DNA of 64,000 nt. Origin: Glaesserella sp041817755 (lineage in GTDB: Bacteria; Pseudomonadota; Gammaproteobacteria; Enterobacterales; Pasteurellaceae). The notes below the pieces were generated by a model. That model searched no databases and was not told where the DNA came from. It saw nothing but the letters and a program-made list of their open reading frames with translations. Both the position numbers and the translations under genes were made by a program. Shown here piece after piece: positions 17,844 to 26,634 of this stretch. The stretch is from the NCBI RefSeq assembly GCF_041817755.1, contig NZ_JBGYBX010000056.1, positions 1 through 64,000 on the forward strand. The letters are read 5' to 3'. Numbering within the stretch: position 1 is the first letter of the stretch; every line of letters begins with the position of its first letter.

Positions 17844-18005
17844 CCCCTCTTTAGCAAAGAGGGGTTAGGGGAGATTTGGCAGACGATAAATCAAGTGAGA
17901 GAGTTATTAGAGGCACTTGTATGCTTCTACTATCTTCTGAATTACTTATTTTCTTCGCTATAACTTCTGACAAATCTCCCCCTGCCCCTCTTTACTAAAG
18001 AGGGG
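17844..18005. repeat. MITE-like element with 35-bp imperfect terminal inverted repeats
   Basis: Positions 17844-17878 and 17971-18005 are reverse complements at 31 of 35 positions. Each arm itself contains a hairpin (CCCCTCTTTAG.AAAGAGGGG) followed by a purine-rich tail ending GGGGAGATTTG. The 92-bp interior is AT-rich and has no convincing gene. The element lies between permease and ATPase genes. No flanking duplication is obvious. Confidence 0.7.
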
Positions 18006-18045
18006 AGATGTTTTATTAACACCCAACATAAAAAAGAGATATACC

Positions 18046-19455
18046 GTGTCATTACTCAAAATAACCAACGTCACTGTTCAAACACTCGATGGCATTGAGC
18101 TGGTCGAGCCGATCAGCTTTTGTCTTGAACGTGGCAAAAACATCACCATTTTAGGCGAAACAGGATCAGGAAAAAGCCTGTTAATTCAAGCGATTATGGG
18201 AGCTTTACCGCAAGGCTTAACCGCAAGCGGTGAGATTGTGGTGGAAAATTGCAAAATAGACGGGCAATCCGACCGCTTGCAATCTCTTTGGGGCAAAACC
18301 TTAGTGATGCTCCCCCAAGAACCACGCCGTTCATTAAATCCACTGATGCGAATTAGCCGACAACTGTGGGAAAGTTTTCGTTTTGTCGCTGGTTTAAGCC
18401 AAAAAAATGCGGAAAAAGCGAGCGAGATTTCTTTAACTCAACTGGGTTTATCTCAAGCTCAACAACGCTATCCACACCAACTTTCGGGCGGTATGGCACA
18501 AAGAGCTTCCTTTGCGATAGCGACCGCATCAGGAGGGAAAATTCTGCTTGCCGATGAACCAACTAAAGGACTTGATCCGAATAGCAAAGCGGAAGTGATT
18601 AACTTGCTGAAACAAGCCTATGAAACAGGCGGTGGCTTACTGACGATCACTCACGATATTGAAGTGGCGACCGCTCTCGGTGGCTATATTTTTGTTATGA
18701 AAAAAGGCAAATTGATCGAACAAGGCGAAGCGGAACAACTGCTGAGCCAACCGCAAGATCCTTATACTCAAGCCTTAATCGGTGCAGATCCGCAACATTG
18801 GCAACCTTTGGCTGATTTGCAACATTCTACGCCCAAAACACCGCTTGTTTCTGTCAAAAATTTAACGGTCGCACGGGGAACAAGAACGCTGTTCAAACAG
18901 CTTTCCTTTGATTTACACCAAGGCGAAATTTTAGGCATTGTCGGATACAGTGGCATAGGCAAAAGCACCCTTGCCGACGTACTTTGCGGACTACTTAAAC
19001 CGCAATCCGGCGAAGTGATTTGGCATAGCCACAGCCATAAAAAACATCAAGTGCTGAAATTGTATCAAGATCCGCCCGAAGCCTTTGCACCGAATGTGAG
19101 CTTACAACAACTATTGGACGATGTGATCGAGCATCATCAGCTCGACCGTTCACAAATTCCAGCGTTATTAACACAGCTCGCACTGTCGCCTGACATTCTG
19201 CAACGCAACGCCGATAACGTATCGGGTGGCGAGTTGCAACGGGTTGCAATTTTGCGTGCCTTGTTACTTGAGCCTGTGCTACTGTTTGCCGATGAAGTGA
19301 CTTCTCGTTTAGATCCGATCACCCAACAAGAAACGATCAAATTGCTGATTGAACAATGTAGAGCGAGAAACTGCGGGTTAATTATTGTCAGCCACGATCC
19401 GTTTTTGATTGAACGAAGTTGTGATAAAGTGATTAATCTTGAAAACTATCTCTAA
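18046..19455 (+). CDS. Fused double ABC ATPase (DppD-DppF / NikD-NikE type)
   Basis: A 469-aa protein with two complete ABC ATPase domains, powering the import system encoded just upstream. The first half has Walker A GETGSGKS, signature LSGGMAQRA and Walker B ILLADEPT; the second has GYSGIGKS, VSGGELQRV and LLFADEVTS. In most bacteria these are two separate proteins. The start is GTG at 18046 with AAAGAGAT upstream. Two-domain ATPases of this shape occur in nickel and peptide importers alike, so substrate remains open. Confidence 0.9.
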   Translation: MSLLKITNVTVQTLDGIELVEPISFCLERGKNITILGETGSGKSLLIQAIMGALPQGLTASGEIVVENCKIDGQSDRLQSLWGKTLVMLPQEPRRSLNPLMRISRQLWESFRFVAGLSQKNAEKASEISLTQLGLSQAQQRYPHQLSGGMAQRASFAIATASGGKILLADEPTKGLDPNSKAEVINLLKQAYETGGGLLTITHDIEVATALGGYIFVMKKGKLIEQGEAEQLLSQPQDPYTQALIGADPQHWQPLADLQHSTPKTPLVSVKNLTVARGTRTLFKQLSFDLHQGEILGIVGYSGIGKSTLADVLCGLLKPQSGEVIWHSHSHKKHQVLKLYQDPPEAFAPNVSLQQLLDDVIEHHQLDRSQIPALLTQLALSPDILQRNADNVSGGELQRVAILRALLLEPVLLFADEVTSRLDPITQQETIKLLIEQCRARNCGLIIVSHDPFLIERSCDKVINLENYL

Positions 19456-19465
19456 ATCACTGACT

Positions 19466-20173
19466 ATGTTCAAAGAAAAACCGATCATTTCAAATCAGCA
19501 CGGCGCTTTAGTCATGGCGTTCGCGCCTTTTCTTTACGGCATTTTTGAAAGCCATTGGGTAACGGCACATCTTTGGCTAGGGCTAAGCTGGCTGTTTATT
19601 TATCTCTTTTCTTATCCGTTTTTAGCCATTTTCAGTAAGAAAAATAACGAGAAATATAAACGTTGGACGCTAATTTATGCGCTCATCAGTGCCCTTTTTG
19701 CCTTTCCTCTGCTATTAACTCAATTTTCCGTTTTGCAATTTTTATTGCCGATCTTACCGCTTGTTGCGGTGCAAATTCATTATGCAAAACAGAAAGATGA
19801 ACGCAATTTAATGAACGACATCGCCGGAATTTTAACCTTCGGCGTAATCGGTATGGCAAGTTTCTATTTGGCAACTCAACAATATAATTTTGCAATCCTA
19901 CTCCACCCTACGCTGTTTTTTATTGCGACAACCTTCTATGTTAAAAGCGTAGCAAGGGAGAGGAAAAATCCCCGTTATCGCCAACTCAGTTTAGCCGTGC
20001 ATATTGTCTTGGGGTTAAGCTATGTGGCAATGGGCGATTACGGCATTGCCTTTGCTTATTTGATTGGCTTGCTACGCGCCGTGATTGTGCCGAAGCAAAA
20101 TTTAAACATTAAACAGGTGGGGATGTTGGAATTTGCAGTTGTGGCTGTCTTTGTACTGGGGCTTTGTGTTTAA
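19466..20173 (+). CDS. YwiC-like family membrane protein
   Basis: A 235-aa integral membrane protein resembling the YwiC-like family of unknown function. It begins MFKEKPIISNQHGALVMAF, where the conserved NQHGA motif precedes about seven hydrophobic segments. ATG at 19466 is used; a TTG at 19439 inside the ATPase gene is also in frame, but the family begins near the NQHGA motif. It starts 10 nt after the ATPase stop, so it is the last gene of the ABC importer operon. Any role in transport would be inferred from position only. Confidence 0.75.
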   Translation: MFKEKPIISNQHGALVMAFAPFLYGIFESHWVTAHLWLGLSWLFIYLFSYPFLAIFSKKNNEKYKRWTLIYALISALFAFPLLLTQFSVLQFLLPILPLVAVQIHYAKQKDERNLMNDIAGILTFGVIGMASFYLATQQYNFAILLHPTLFFIATTFYVKSVARERKNPRYRQLSLAVHIVLGLSYVAMGDYGIAFAYLIGLLRAVIVPKQNLNIKQVGMLEFAVVAVFVLGLCV

Positions 20174-20174
20174 A

Positions 20175-20194
20175 GGCGGACACAACAGTCCGCC
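20175..20194. terminator. Possible terminator hairpin after ywiC-like gene
   Basis: The stem GGCGGAC/GTCCGCC (20175-20181 with 20188-20194) lies between the convergent ywiC-like and rluD genes. No strong T-run follows on either side, so its role is uncertain. Confidence 0.4.
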
Positions 20195-20212
20195 CTACAA
20201 GCACATTTAATT

Positions 20213-21190
20213 TTAGTAATCCAACTCGTCTTTATGCAACTGATAGTCTGCTTTGAGCGCATGGATTAATTCGACAAAATCATCCGGTAACGGCGCATGC
20301 CATTCCATTAATTCACCGGTAATCGGATGATGCAAACGCAACATAGCGGCGTGTAACGCTTGGCGTTTGAAATTACGCAATACGTCCAAAAACTCCGGTG
20401 TTGCCCCTTTCGGTGGGCGTGGGCGACCTCCATACAGTTGATCGCCTAACAACGGATGGGCAATATGCGCCATGTGAACACGAATCTGGTGAGTTCTGCC
20501 CGTTTCCAAACGCAAGCGCAAACGCGTGTAATTACGGAAACGTTCCATAATGCGATAATGGGTGACGGCAGGCTTACCCATTGGGTGTACCGCCATGGCT
20601 GTACGTTTGGTCGGATGGCGCGCCATCGGTTCGTCCACTTTTCCGCCTTGGGTCATAATGCCGCTGGCAACCGCTTCATATTCACGGGTAATTTCACGTT
20701 TTTGTAACGCAGTCACTAAATGGGTTTGTGCCGGAATCGTTTTAGCCACCACCATTAACCCCGTCGTGTCTTTGTCTAAACGATGCACAATACCCGCACG
20801 TGGCACTTCTGCTATTTGCGGATAATGATGTAATAAGGCATTCAGCACCGTGCCGTCAGGATTGCCCGCCCCAGGGTGAACCACTAAATCTACTGGCTTA
20901 TTGATCACTAAAATATCATCATCTTCATAGACAATATTTAACGGAATGTCTTGCGGTTCAAATCGCACCTCCTCTTCGACTTCCGCCTGAATTTCGATCA
21001 ATTCTCCGCCAAAGACTTTTTCACGTGCTTTGTTCACAATTTTGCCGTTCACGGACACCTGATCATTTTCGATCCAAACTTTGATGCGTGAACGGGAATA
21101 GTCAGGGAATAATTGCGCAAGGGCTTGGTCTAATCTTGCCCCTAATAAATCTGAAGTCACTTCAGTTTGTAAAGTAATTTGTTGAGTCAT
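20213..21190 (-). CDS. rluD: 23S rRNA pseudouridine(1911/1915/1917) synthase
   Basis: A 325-aa RluA-family enzyme that makes the three pseudouridines of helix 69 in 23S rRNA. An S4 RNA-binding domain occupies residues 15-75 (ARLDQALAQLFPDYSRSRIK), followed by the catalytic motif HRLDKDTTGL with the nucleophilic aspartate. The C-terminus holds ETGRTHQIRVHMAHI. It is divergent from bamD, the same arrangement as in E. coli, which strengthens the RluD call over RluC. Confidence 0.94.
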   Translation of the reverse strand: MTQQITLQTEVTSDLLGARLDQALAQLFPDYSRSRIKVWIENDQVSVNGKIVNKAREKVFGGELIEIQAEVEEEVRFEPQDIPLNIVYEDDDILVINKPVDLVVHPGAGNPDGTVLNALLHHYPQIAEVPRAGIVHRLDKDTTGLMVVAKTIPAQTHLVTALQKREITREYEAVASGIMTQGGKVDEPMARHPTKRTAMAVHPMGKPAVTHYRIMERFRNYTRLRLRLETGRTHQIRVHMAHIAHPLLGDQLYGGRPRPPKGATPEFLDVLRNFKRQALHAAMLRLHHPITGELMEWHAPLPDDFVELIHALKADYQLHKDELDY

Positions 21191-21332
21191 TAATGATAAA
21201 ATTCCAAATTATGTTTTCTTATTGATTGATGTCCTATAAAATAGCACCATTTTTTGCATGAACTTTGCAAACGGTGCCGAGTCGAAAGGCATTGTACATG
21301 AATTCGCAACACTTTTTACAGGTAAAATCATT

Positions 21333-22115
21333 ATGCGTAAATTAACATCTCTTGCTTCAGTTATTTTAGCAAGCCTTATTCTTGCCGGTTGTTCCAACTC
21401 TTCTAAGAAAAGCGAATTTGACGGCATTCCTGCGCAAGATCTTTATAATCAAGGACAAACCTATTTACAAAAAGGTGATTACAATAATGCTATCCGTCAC
21501 TTGGAAGCGGTTGATACCCGCGCTCAAGACGGTACTTACGGTGAACAAATTCAACTCAGCTTGATTTATGCCCAATATAAATTGGGCGAATATTACAAAG
21601 CATTGGATGCCGCCGAACGTTTTGCTCGCGCCTATCCTGACAGTACCAGTATGGATTATGTTTTTTACCTTGCTGCACTCAGCAATACCCGTTTGGCAGA
21701 TAACTGGATCCAAGATTTCTTTGGCGTTAACGATGCCGGCAGAGCGGTTGAAAATGTGCGTAATGCTTATGGTAACTTCCAAACCATTGTTCAACGTTAT
21801 CCGTACAGCCAATATGCTCAAGACGCACAACATTGGATGGTATATCTGAAAGATCGTCTTGCCAGACATGAATTGGGCATTGCCGAGTTCTACATGGAAC
21901 GCGATGCCTATGTTGCCGTAGTAAACCGCGTGGAAGAAATGCTTCGCTTCCATCCTGACAGCCAAGCCACCAATAATGCGTTACCGCTTTTAAAACAGTC
22001 TTTCGAGGCTATGGGGATTCAAAGCTCCGCACAAAAAGTCGCCGCATTGATTGAAGCAAACAAAGACAAAACCTTCCCTGAAATTAACAAACCGTCGTAC
22101 GGCGAACAATTCTGA
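21333..22115 (+). CDS. bamD: Outer membrane assembly lipoprotein BamD
   Basis: BamD is the essential lipoprotein of the BAM complex, which folds beta-barrel proteins into the outer membrane with BamA. The 260-aa protein has a signal peptide ending in LAGC (Cys20), then TPR-like helices (ALDAAERFARAYPDSTSMDYVFYLAAL, IVQRYPYSQYAQDAQHWM). Start ATG at 21333 follows AGGTAA; the open frame upstream is not part of the protein. It sits divergently beside rluD as in many gammaproteobacteria and is followed by a terminator and tsaD. Confidence 0.95.
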   Translation: MRKLTSLASVILASLILAGCSNSSKKSEFDGIPAQDLYNQGQTYLQKGDYNNAIRHLEAVDTRAQDGTYGEQIQLSLIYAQYKLGEYYKALDAAERFARAYPDSTSMDYVFYLAALSNTRLADNWIQDFFGVNDAGRAVENVRNAYGNFQTIVQRYPYSQYAQDAQHWMVYLKDRLARHELGIAEFYMERDAYVAVVNRVEEMLRFHPDSQATNNALPLLKQSFEAMGIQSSAQKVAALIEANKDKTFPEINKPSYGEQF

Positions 22116-22153
22116 CAAGCGGTCTGTTTTAGGCAAAATTTTACCATTTTTTG

Positions 22154-22178
22154 AAGGGGCGGAATTCGCCCCTTTCCC
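22154..22178 (+). terminator. Intrinsic terminator after bamD
   Basis: The stem AAGGGGCG/CGCCCCTT (22154-22161 with 22167-22174) is followed by TTCCCATTTT. An uptake-signal core (ACAAGCGGTC) lies just after the bamD stop, upstream of the stem. Confidence 0.7.
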
Positions 22179-22200
22179 ATTTTATGTTGAGTACGGCATT

Positions 22201-23235
22201 ATGCGAATTTTAGGAATCGAAACCTCTTGCGATGAAACCGGTGTGGCGATTTATGACGAAACAAAAGGACTCATTGCCAACCAACTTTACAGCCAAATTG
22301 ATATGCACGCCGATTACGGCGGTGTCGTGCCGGAACTGGCTTCCCGCGATCATATCCGTAAAACCTTACCGCTGATTCAAGCGGCATTAAAAGAAGCGAA
22401 TTTGACGACCGCCGATATCGACGGTGTCGCTTATACGGCAGGCCCGGGGCTGGTGGGCGCATTATTGGTCGGATCGACTATTGCCCGCTCTTTAGCTTAT
22501 GCGTGGAATGTACCGGCACTGGGCGTCCATCACATGGAGGGGCACTTACTTGCCCCGATGTTAGAAGAAAATGCCCCTGAATTTCCGTTTGTGGCATTAC
22601 TCATATCCGGAGGGCATACCCAGCTCGTGGATGTAAAAAATATCGGCGAATATGAATTATTAGGCGAATCAATTGATGATGCAGCGGGTGAAGCCTTTGA
22701 TAAAACCGCCAAATTACTTGGTTTGGATTATCCGGGCGGAGCGGCTTTAGCAAAACTTGCCGAAAACGGCACGCCGAACCGTTTTGTGTTTCCCCGACCG
22801 ATGACAGATCGCCCGGGATTGGATTTCAGTTTTTCCGGGCTCAAAACGTTTGCGGCAAATACGATTAACGCTAGTTTAAACGCACAAGGCGAGCTTGATC
22901 AACAAACCCGTTGTGATATTGCCCATGCTTTCCAACAAGCGGTGATTGAAACGCTTATCATCAAATGTCGCAGAGCATTGCAGCAAACCGGCTATAAACG
23001 CTTGGTTATCGCCGGTGGCGTGAGTGCCAATAAACAACTTCGTCATGATTTAGCCGAATTGATGAAACAAATCGGCGGTGAGGTATTCTATCCGCGACCA
23101 CAATTCTGCACCGATAACGGCGCCATGATTGCCTATGCAGGATTTCTCCGTTTGAAAAACGGCGAACACACCGATTTATCCATCAGTGTGAAGCCACGTT
23201 GGCCAATGACGGAACTTCCGCCTATAGCTCGATAA
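22201..23235 (+). CDS. tsaD: tRNA N6-adenosine threonylcarbamoyltransferase
   Basis: TsaD transfers the threonylcarbamoyl group to A37 of ANN-decoding tRNAs, working with TsaB, TsaC and TsaE. The 344-aa protein shows the N-terminal phosphate motif GIETSCDETGVAIYD and the metal-binding HHMEGH with His111 and His115. The ATP-binding ISGGHTQL and late motif IAGGVSANKQLR are also present. The ATG at 22201 matches the family start; the longer frame begins inside bamD and is rejected. Confidence 0.95.
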   Translation: MRILGIETSCDETGVAIYDETKGLIANQLYSQIDMHADYGGVVPELASRDHIRKTLPLIQAALKEANLTTADIDGVAYTAGPGLVGALLVGSTIARSLAYAWNVPALGVHHMEGHLLAPMLEENAPEFPFVALLISGGHTQLVDVKNIGEYELLGESIDDAAGEAFDKTAKLLGLDYPGGAALAKLAENGTPNRFVFPRPMTDRPGLDFSFSGLKTFAANTINASLNAQGELDQQTRCDIAHAFQQAVIETLIIKCRRALQQTGYKRLVIAGGVSANKQLRHDLAELMKQIGGEVFYPRPQFCTDNGAMIAYAGFLRLKNGEHTDLSISVKPRWPMTELPPIAR

Positions 23236-23242
23236 GATAAAC

Positions 23243-23270
23243 AAAAGGCGGAATAACTATCCGCCTTTTT
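23243..23270. terminator. Bidirectional terminator between tsaD and ndh
   Basis: The 10-bp stem AAAAGGCGGA/TCCGCCTTTT (23243-23252 with 23260-23269) lies between the convergent genes and has T or A runs on both sides. Confidence 0.8.
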
Positions 23271-23276
23271 TCTTGA

Positions 23277-24560
23277 TTAATGCAACTTCATTGTTGGTCT
23301 TAAGAAGCGATTGATACGCCCTACCAGCATAATCAAACCGGTTTTCACGCAGCCGTGCAATGCGACCTGGTGCATCCGATATAATGAAAGGTATGCCATA
23401 CGTGCAATCGATCCCTCAATAAACATGGAGCCTTTGGTTAAATTTCCCATTAGACTACCGACCGTACCGAAGCGGGAAAACGACACTAATGATCCTTTAT
23501 CGTCAAAGACGAAACGTTTCAACGGTTTGCCTTCCAATTGCGCAATTAAATTTTTACCGCACACGGTCGCCATTTGATGTGCCGACTGGGCACGAGGCGG
23601 AACCGGTTTACCGTTTGCCTGCATTAAAAAAGCGCAATCACCGATAACATAAACGGAATCGTCCGTTAAGGTTTGAAGCGTATCTCTCACCGCAATTTGG
23701 TTGATTCGATTCGTCTCAAAGCCGAAATTTTTCGTTATTTCGGGCGCTTTGACTCCCGCCGCCCATACCATTAAATCCGCTTTGAAATTCTCATCATATT
23801 TGGTTACTAACCCGTCTGCCGTTGCCCGGATAACCGGCGTATTCGTCAGCACATCCACACCCAATGCTCGCAATTCCTTAATTGCCGACGCAGAAACACG
23901 CTCCGGCAGCGCAGGTAATAAACGCTCTCCCGCTTCCAATAAGGTCACTTTCAAACTGGTATTATCCAATTTACCGTAACCGTAAGAATTTAAATGTTTC
24001 ACTGCATTATACAACTCGGCTGACAATTCAATCCCCGTTGCACCGCCGCCTACTACGGCAATATGCACTTCTTTTTCGTTGTTGTTGGAGAATTTTAAGA
24101 ATAATTCCATCATGCGCTCATGAAATAGTTTCGCTTGCTCCGAGCTATCGAGAAAAATGCAATGCTCCGCTACTCCCGGTGTATTGAAATCATTAGAGCG
24201 GCTACCAATCGCAATAACCAATTTGTCGTAGTGAATTTTACGCTCCGCCACCAACAATTCATTTTCCGCGTTGTAAATCGGTGCCAAAACAACCGTCTTT
24301 GCATCAGGGTTGACGGCGGTCAGAGTGCCTTGCTGATATTCAAAATGGTGGTTCTTGGCGTGCGCACGATAGCTTAATGCATCCGTACCATCATCTAATG
24401 AACCGGTTGCCACTTCGTGTAACAACGGCTTCCATAAATGGCTAATATTTTTATCAATTAAGATAATATGCGCTTTCTGTTTTTTACCGAGTTTGTTACC
24501 TAAATATGTCGCTAATTCCAAGCCACCGGCACCACTTCCGACAATCACGATCGTTTCCAT
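23277..24560 (-). CDS. ndh: Type II NADH dehydrogenase
   Basis: Ndh oxidises NADH and reduces quinone at the inner membrane without pumping ions. The 427-aa flavoprotein has two dinucleotide folds: GSGAGGLELATYLG at residues 7-20 for FAD and GGGATGIELSAEL for NADH, plus VYVIGDCAFL near the FAD ribityl site. A C-terminal amphipathic region should anchor it to the membrane. Start is ATG at 24560 with GGGGAAAATT in front; the longer frame upstream would run through the likely FNR site. The Rnf complex encoded in the same window also uses NADH. Confidence 0.94.
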   Translation of the reverse strand: METIVIVGSGAGGLELATYLGNKLGKKQKAHIILIDKNISHLWKPLLHEVATGSLDDGTDALSYRAHAKNHHFEYQQGTLTAVNPDAKTVVLAPIYNAENELLVAERKIHYDKLVIAIGSRSNDFNTPGVAEHCIFLDSSEQAKLFHERMMELFLKFSNNNEKEVHIAVVGGGATGIELSAELYNAVKHLNSYGYGKLDNTSLKVTLLEAGERLLPALPERVSASAIKELRALGVDVLTNTPVIRATADGLVTKYDENFKADLMVWAAGVKAPEITKNFGFETNRINQIAVRDTLQTLTDDSVYVIGDCAFLMQANGKPVPPRAQSAHQMATVCGKNLIAQLEGKPLKRFVFDDKGSLVSFSRFGTVGSLMGNLTKGSMFIEGSIARMAYLSLYRMHQVALHGCVKTGLIMLVGRINRFLRPTMKLH

Positions 24561-24576
24561 AATTTTCCCCGAAAAG

Positions 24577-24590
24577 TTGACTAAGATCAA
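24577..24590. promoter_or_regulatory. Likely FNR-binding site upstream of ndh
   Basis: TTGACTAAGATCAA matches the FNR consensus TTGAT-N4-ATCAA with one mismatch and lies 17 bp from the ndh start. E. coli ndh is repressed by FNR without oxygen, so the same control is plausible here. The position so close to the start would suit repression. Confidence 0.6.
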
Positions 24591-24903
24591 AATAATCACA
24601 GTGAATTGTAGAGTGTTAACGTAGAAAGTCTAGCGAATTTAGAAATTATTTTTAATACAAAAAAAATAGCCGATTTGAGAAGTTTTGCACAGGCTGACAT
24701 TGTCAATAGATAAAATCGAAAAAAATTCAATTTTTTTTCTTTAAAATCCCTAGAAAAAACATAACACATTGATTTTATTGAATAAGTTATTTTATATCCA
24801 ATTGTAAAGGAGAGCGGAAAACCCCATGTATCATCAAGGTTTTCGAATGTTTAAAAAAAGTAATCCACAAAGTTATCCACAGGCTGTGTGGATAGAAAAA
24901 GCC
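24591..24903. other. AT-rich intergenic region with DnaA-box cluster
   Basis: No convincing gene lies between ndh and the methyltransferase gene. The left part is very AT-rich, with runs of A and T at 24640-24780. The right end holds three DnaA-box-like 9-mers: TAATCCACA at 24861, the perfect TTATCCACA at 24873, and CTATCCACA on the minus strand at 24887-24895. The last two form an imperfect hairpin. Candidates are a replication origin, a DnaA-titration site or chance; nothing else in the window marks an origin. Confidence 0.45.
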
Positions 24904-25653
24904 TTATTTTTTCACTGATTTTATGAACAGTAATGAGGGGCGGTGGCGAAGATCTTTAAACTCGTCGTACCATTCCGGTTGACCGGCAAGCATAGGTTCT
25001 TCCACTTGCTCAATAGTGAAATTGCCTTGAATAAGGGTATTTAAAATCGTGGCGGTAGTGCGGTGGTAAGTTTTAAAGGATTGCTGAAACCAATTACGAT
25101 CACGCTCACCTTCATCACGGTAATAATTTAAGCGATATGCGACTTGTTGTTTATTGATTTTTTCCCAACGCTCACCTTCTTTAAAACAGGTCACAATCGG
25201 GTGTTCTTGCGAGAAAATCAGTTGTCCTTGTGGTTTCAATTTTGCAGAAATCTGCGTTAATAAGGCGGATAAATCTTTTATGTAATGAAAAGCAAAAGAG
25301 CTGGTGACTAGATCAAAATCGCTTTCTGCTATGCTGGATAGGGCTTCCATCGGCAAGCAATAAAAGCGGTAAGCGGTCGGATCAACCCCGTTTTTTGCAA
25401 AATCTTTTTCAGCTTGTTCAAGCATAGATTGAGATAAATCTAAGCCTACAACCTGTTTCGCACCCAGTGCCATATAATGCAACAAATGCCCACCAGCCCC
25501 ACAACCTAAATCCAGCACTTTTTTTCCGTTCAGATCAGGTAAAAGCGAAAACATCGTGGGCTTTTCCACCACTTCATTTAGGCTTATCGGGTTTTCACGC
25601 AGTTTAAGATAGCGTTCAAAGAAAATCGGGTTGTCGTAAATACTAGCCGTCAT
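24904..25653 (-). CDS. Class I SAM-dependent methyltransferase (unassigned substrate)
   Basis: A 249-aa methyltransferase of the UbiE/type-11 fold. The SAM-binding motif VLDLGCGAGGHLLHYM is at about residues 48-63 and the acidic loop VGLDLSQSMLEQAEKDF follows; FDLVTSSFAFHYIKDL is the post-I motif. Substrate is not evident: small metabolites are usual in this subfamily. Start ATG at 25653 is preferred over an in-frame TTG at 25671 because GAGAGA lies 10 nt before it. It is the last gene of the rnf-lpxM run, 21 nt past the lpxM stop, whose final codons overlap an uptake-signal core. Confidence 0.85.
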   Translation of the reverse strand: MTASIYDNPIFFERYLKLRENPISLNEVVEKPTMFSLLPDLNGKKVLDLGCGAGGHLLHYMALGAKQVVGLDLSQSMLEQAEKDFAKNGVDPTAYRFYCLPMEALSSIAESDFDLVTSSFAFHYIKDLSALLTQISAKLKPQGQLIFSQEHPIVTCFKEGERWEKINKQQVAYRLNYYRDEGERDRNWFQQSFKTYHRTTATILNTLIQGNFTIEQVEEPMLAGQPEWYDEFKDLRHRPSLLFIKSVKK

Positions 25654-25674
25654 TTGCAAAAAATCTCTCAAATC

Positions 25675-26625
25675 CTACCGCTTGTAAATATCTTCACCAT
25701 CACGGCGGGTTTTTAAAATACGCAAGATCCAGACATATTGCTCCGGATTCTTCGGCACAAAGTACTCAATCACTTCATTCATTTGTCGAGCGGATTGCAG
25801 TTCATCACCAGCAAATTCAAGAGGGGGTAAAATTTCAATTTGATATACGCCTTTTTCCGCATTGTAAATCGGGAACATTGGGATCACGACCGCATTTGCC
25901 ACACGAGCCATTTTCGCCAACCCCGGCAATGTCGCTTTTTCGGTCGCAAAAAACGGTACATACACGCTTAACTCTTCACCAAAATCTTCATCGGGTAAAA
26001 AATAACCTAAATTACCTTTACGCACATCATTTAAAAACGGTTTAATCCCATTTTGACGGGTGTGCATTTTACCGCCGAAGCGTTCGCGGGTACGATTCCA
26101 AAGCCAATCGACAAGGGGATTATGATGCGGGTGATACATTGATACCATCGGCATTCCATAGGTATGCATAATAATCCCCGACGCATCAATCGACCACGTG
26201 TGGGGCACAAGTAAAATCACGTTTTTACCGTTCGCTCTCGCTTCTCGTACAATATCCAAACCTGAAAATTCACTGCGCTTTTGAATATGATCGACGGGAC
26301 GTAAGGCAATTTCACCAATGCCTAACATCGTTTGAGCTACGGTAATAAACATTTTTTCAATCACATCTGACCGCTTTTCTTCCGACCAATCAGGAAAACA
26401 GTAGCGTAAATTAGTATCCGCTCGATGATATTGCTTTTTCCCTTTCAGTTTTTTAGTGACAATTTTTCCGACCCAAGTCGCCAACTTATCACGCCAACGA
26501 AATGGCACATAAGCCAAAATCACTAATCCCAAAATACCCAGCCAAATTCCCCAATATTTCGGGTGTAAAAAGGCTTTTTGGAACTGATGTTGATAACCTA
26601 CTCGATATGTTTCTCGCTCTGACAT
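25675..26625 (-). CDS. lpxM: Lipid A secondary acyltransferase LpxM (MsbB)
   Basis: LpxM adds the last secondary acyl chain (myristate in E. coli) to Kdo2-lipid A at the inner membrane. The 316-aa protein has one N-terminal membrane helix (GIWLGILGLVILAYV) and the catalytic H-x4-D motif, His142 and Asp147, in PHTWSID. The stretches RFGGKMHTRQNGIKPFL and GYFLPDEDFGEE and the C-terminal MNEVIEYFVPKNPEQYVWIL fit MsbB better than HtrB (LpxL). It lies 9 nt after rnfE, an unusual neighbour. Confidence 0.9.
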   Translation of the reverse strand: MSERETYRVGYQHQFQKAFLHPKYWGIWLGILGLVILAYVPFRWRDKLATWVGKIVTKKLKGKKQYHRADTNLRYCFPDWSEEKRSDVIEKMFITVAQTMLGIGEIALRPVDHIQKRSEFSGLDIVREARANGKNVILLVPHTWSIDASGIIMHTYGMPMVSMYHPHHNPLVDWLWNRTRERFGGKMHTRQNGIKPFLNDVRKGNLGYFLPDEDFGEELSVYVPFFATEKATLPGLAKMARVANAVVIPMFPIYNAEKGVYQIEILPPLEFAGDELQSARQMNEVIEYFVPKNPEQYVWILRILKTRRDGEDIYKR

Positions 26626-26634
26626 TCTTTTGCC

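Noticed and set aside
24826..24919. Short plus-strand frame MYHQGFRMFKKS... with AAAGGAG upstream
   Set aside because: The ribosome site is 13 nt away, the frame runs through the DnaA boxes into the end of the methyltransferase gene, and there is no family match.
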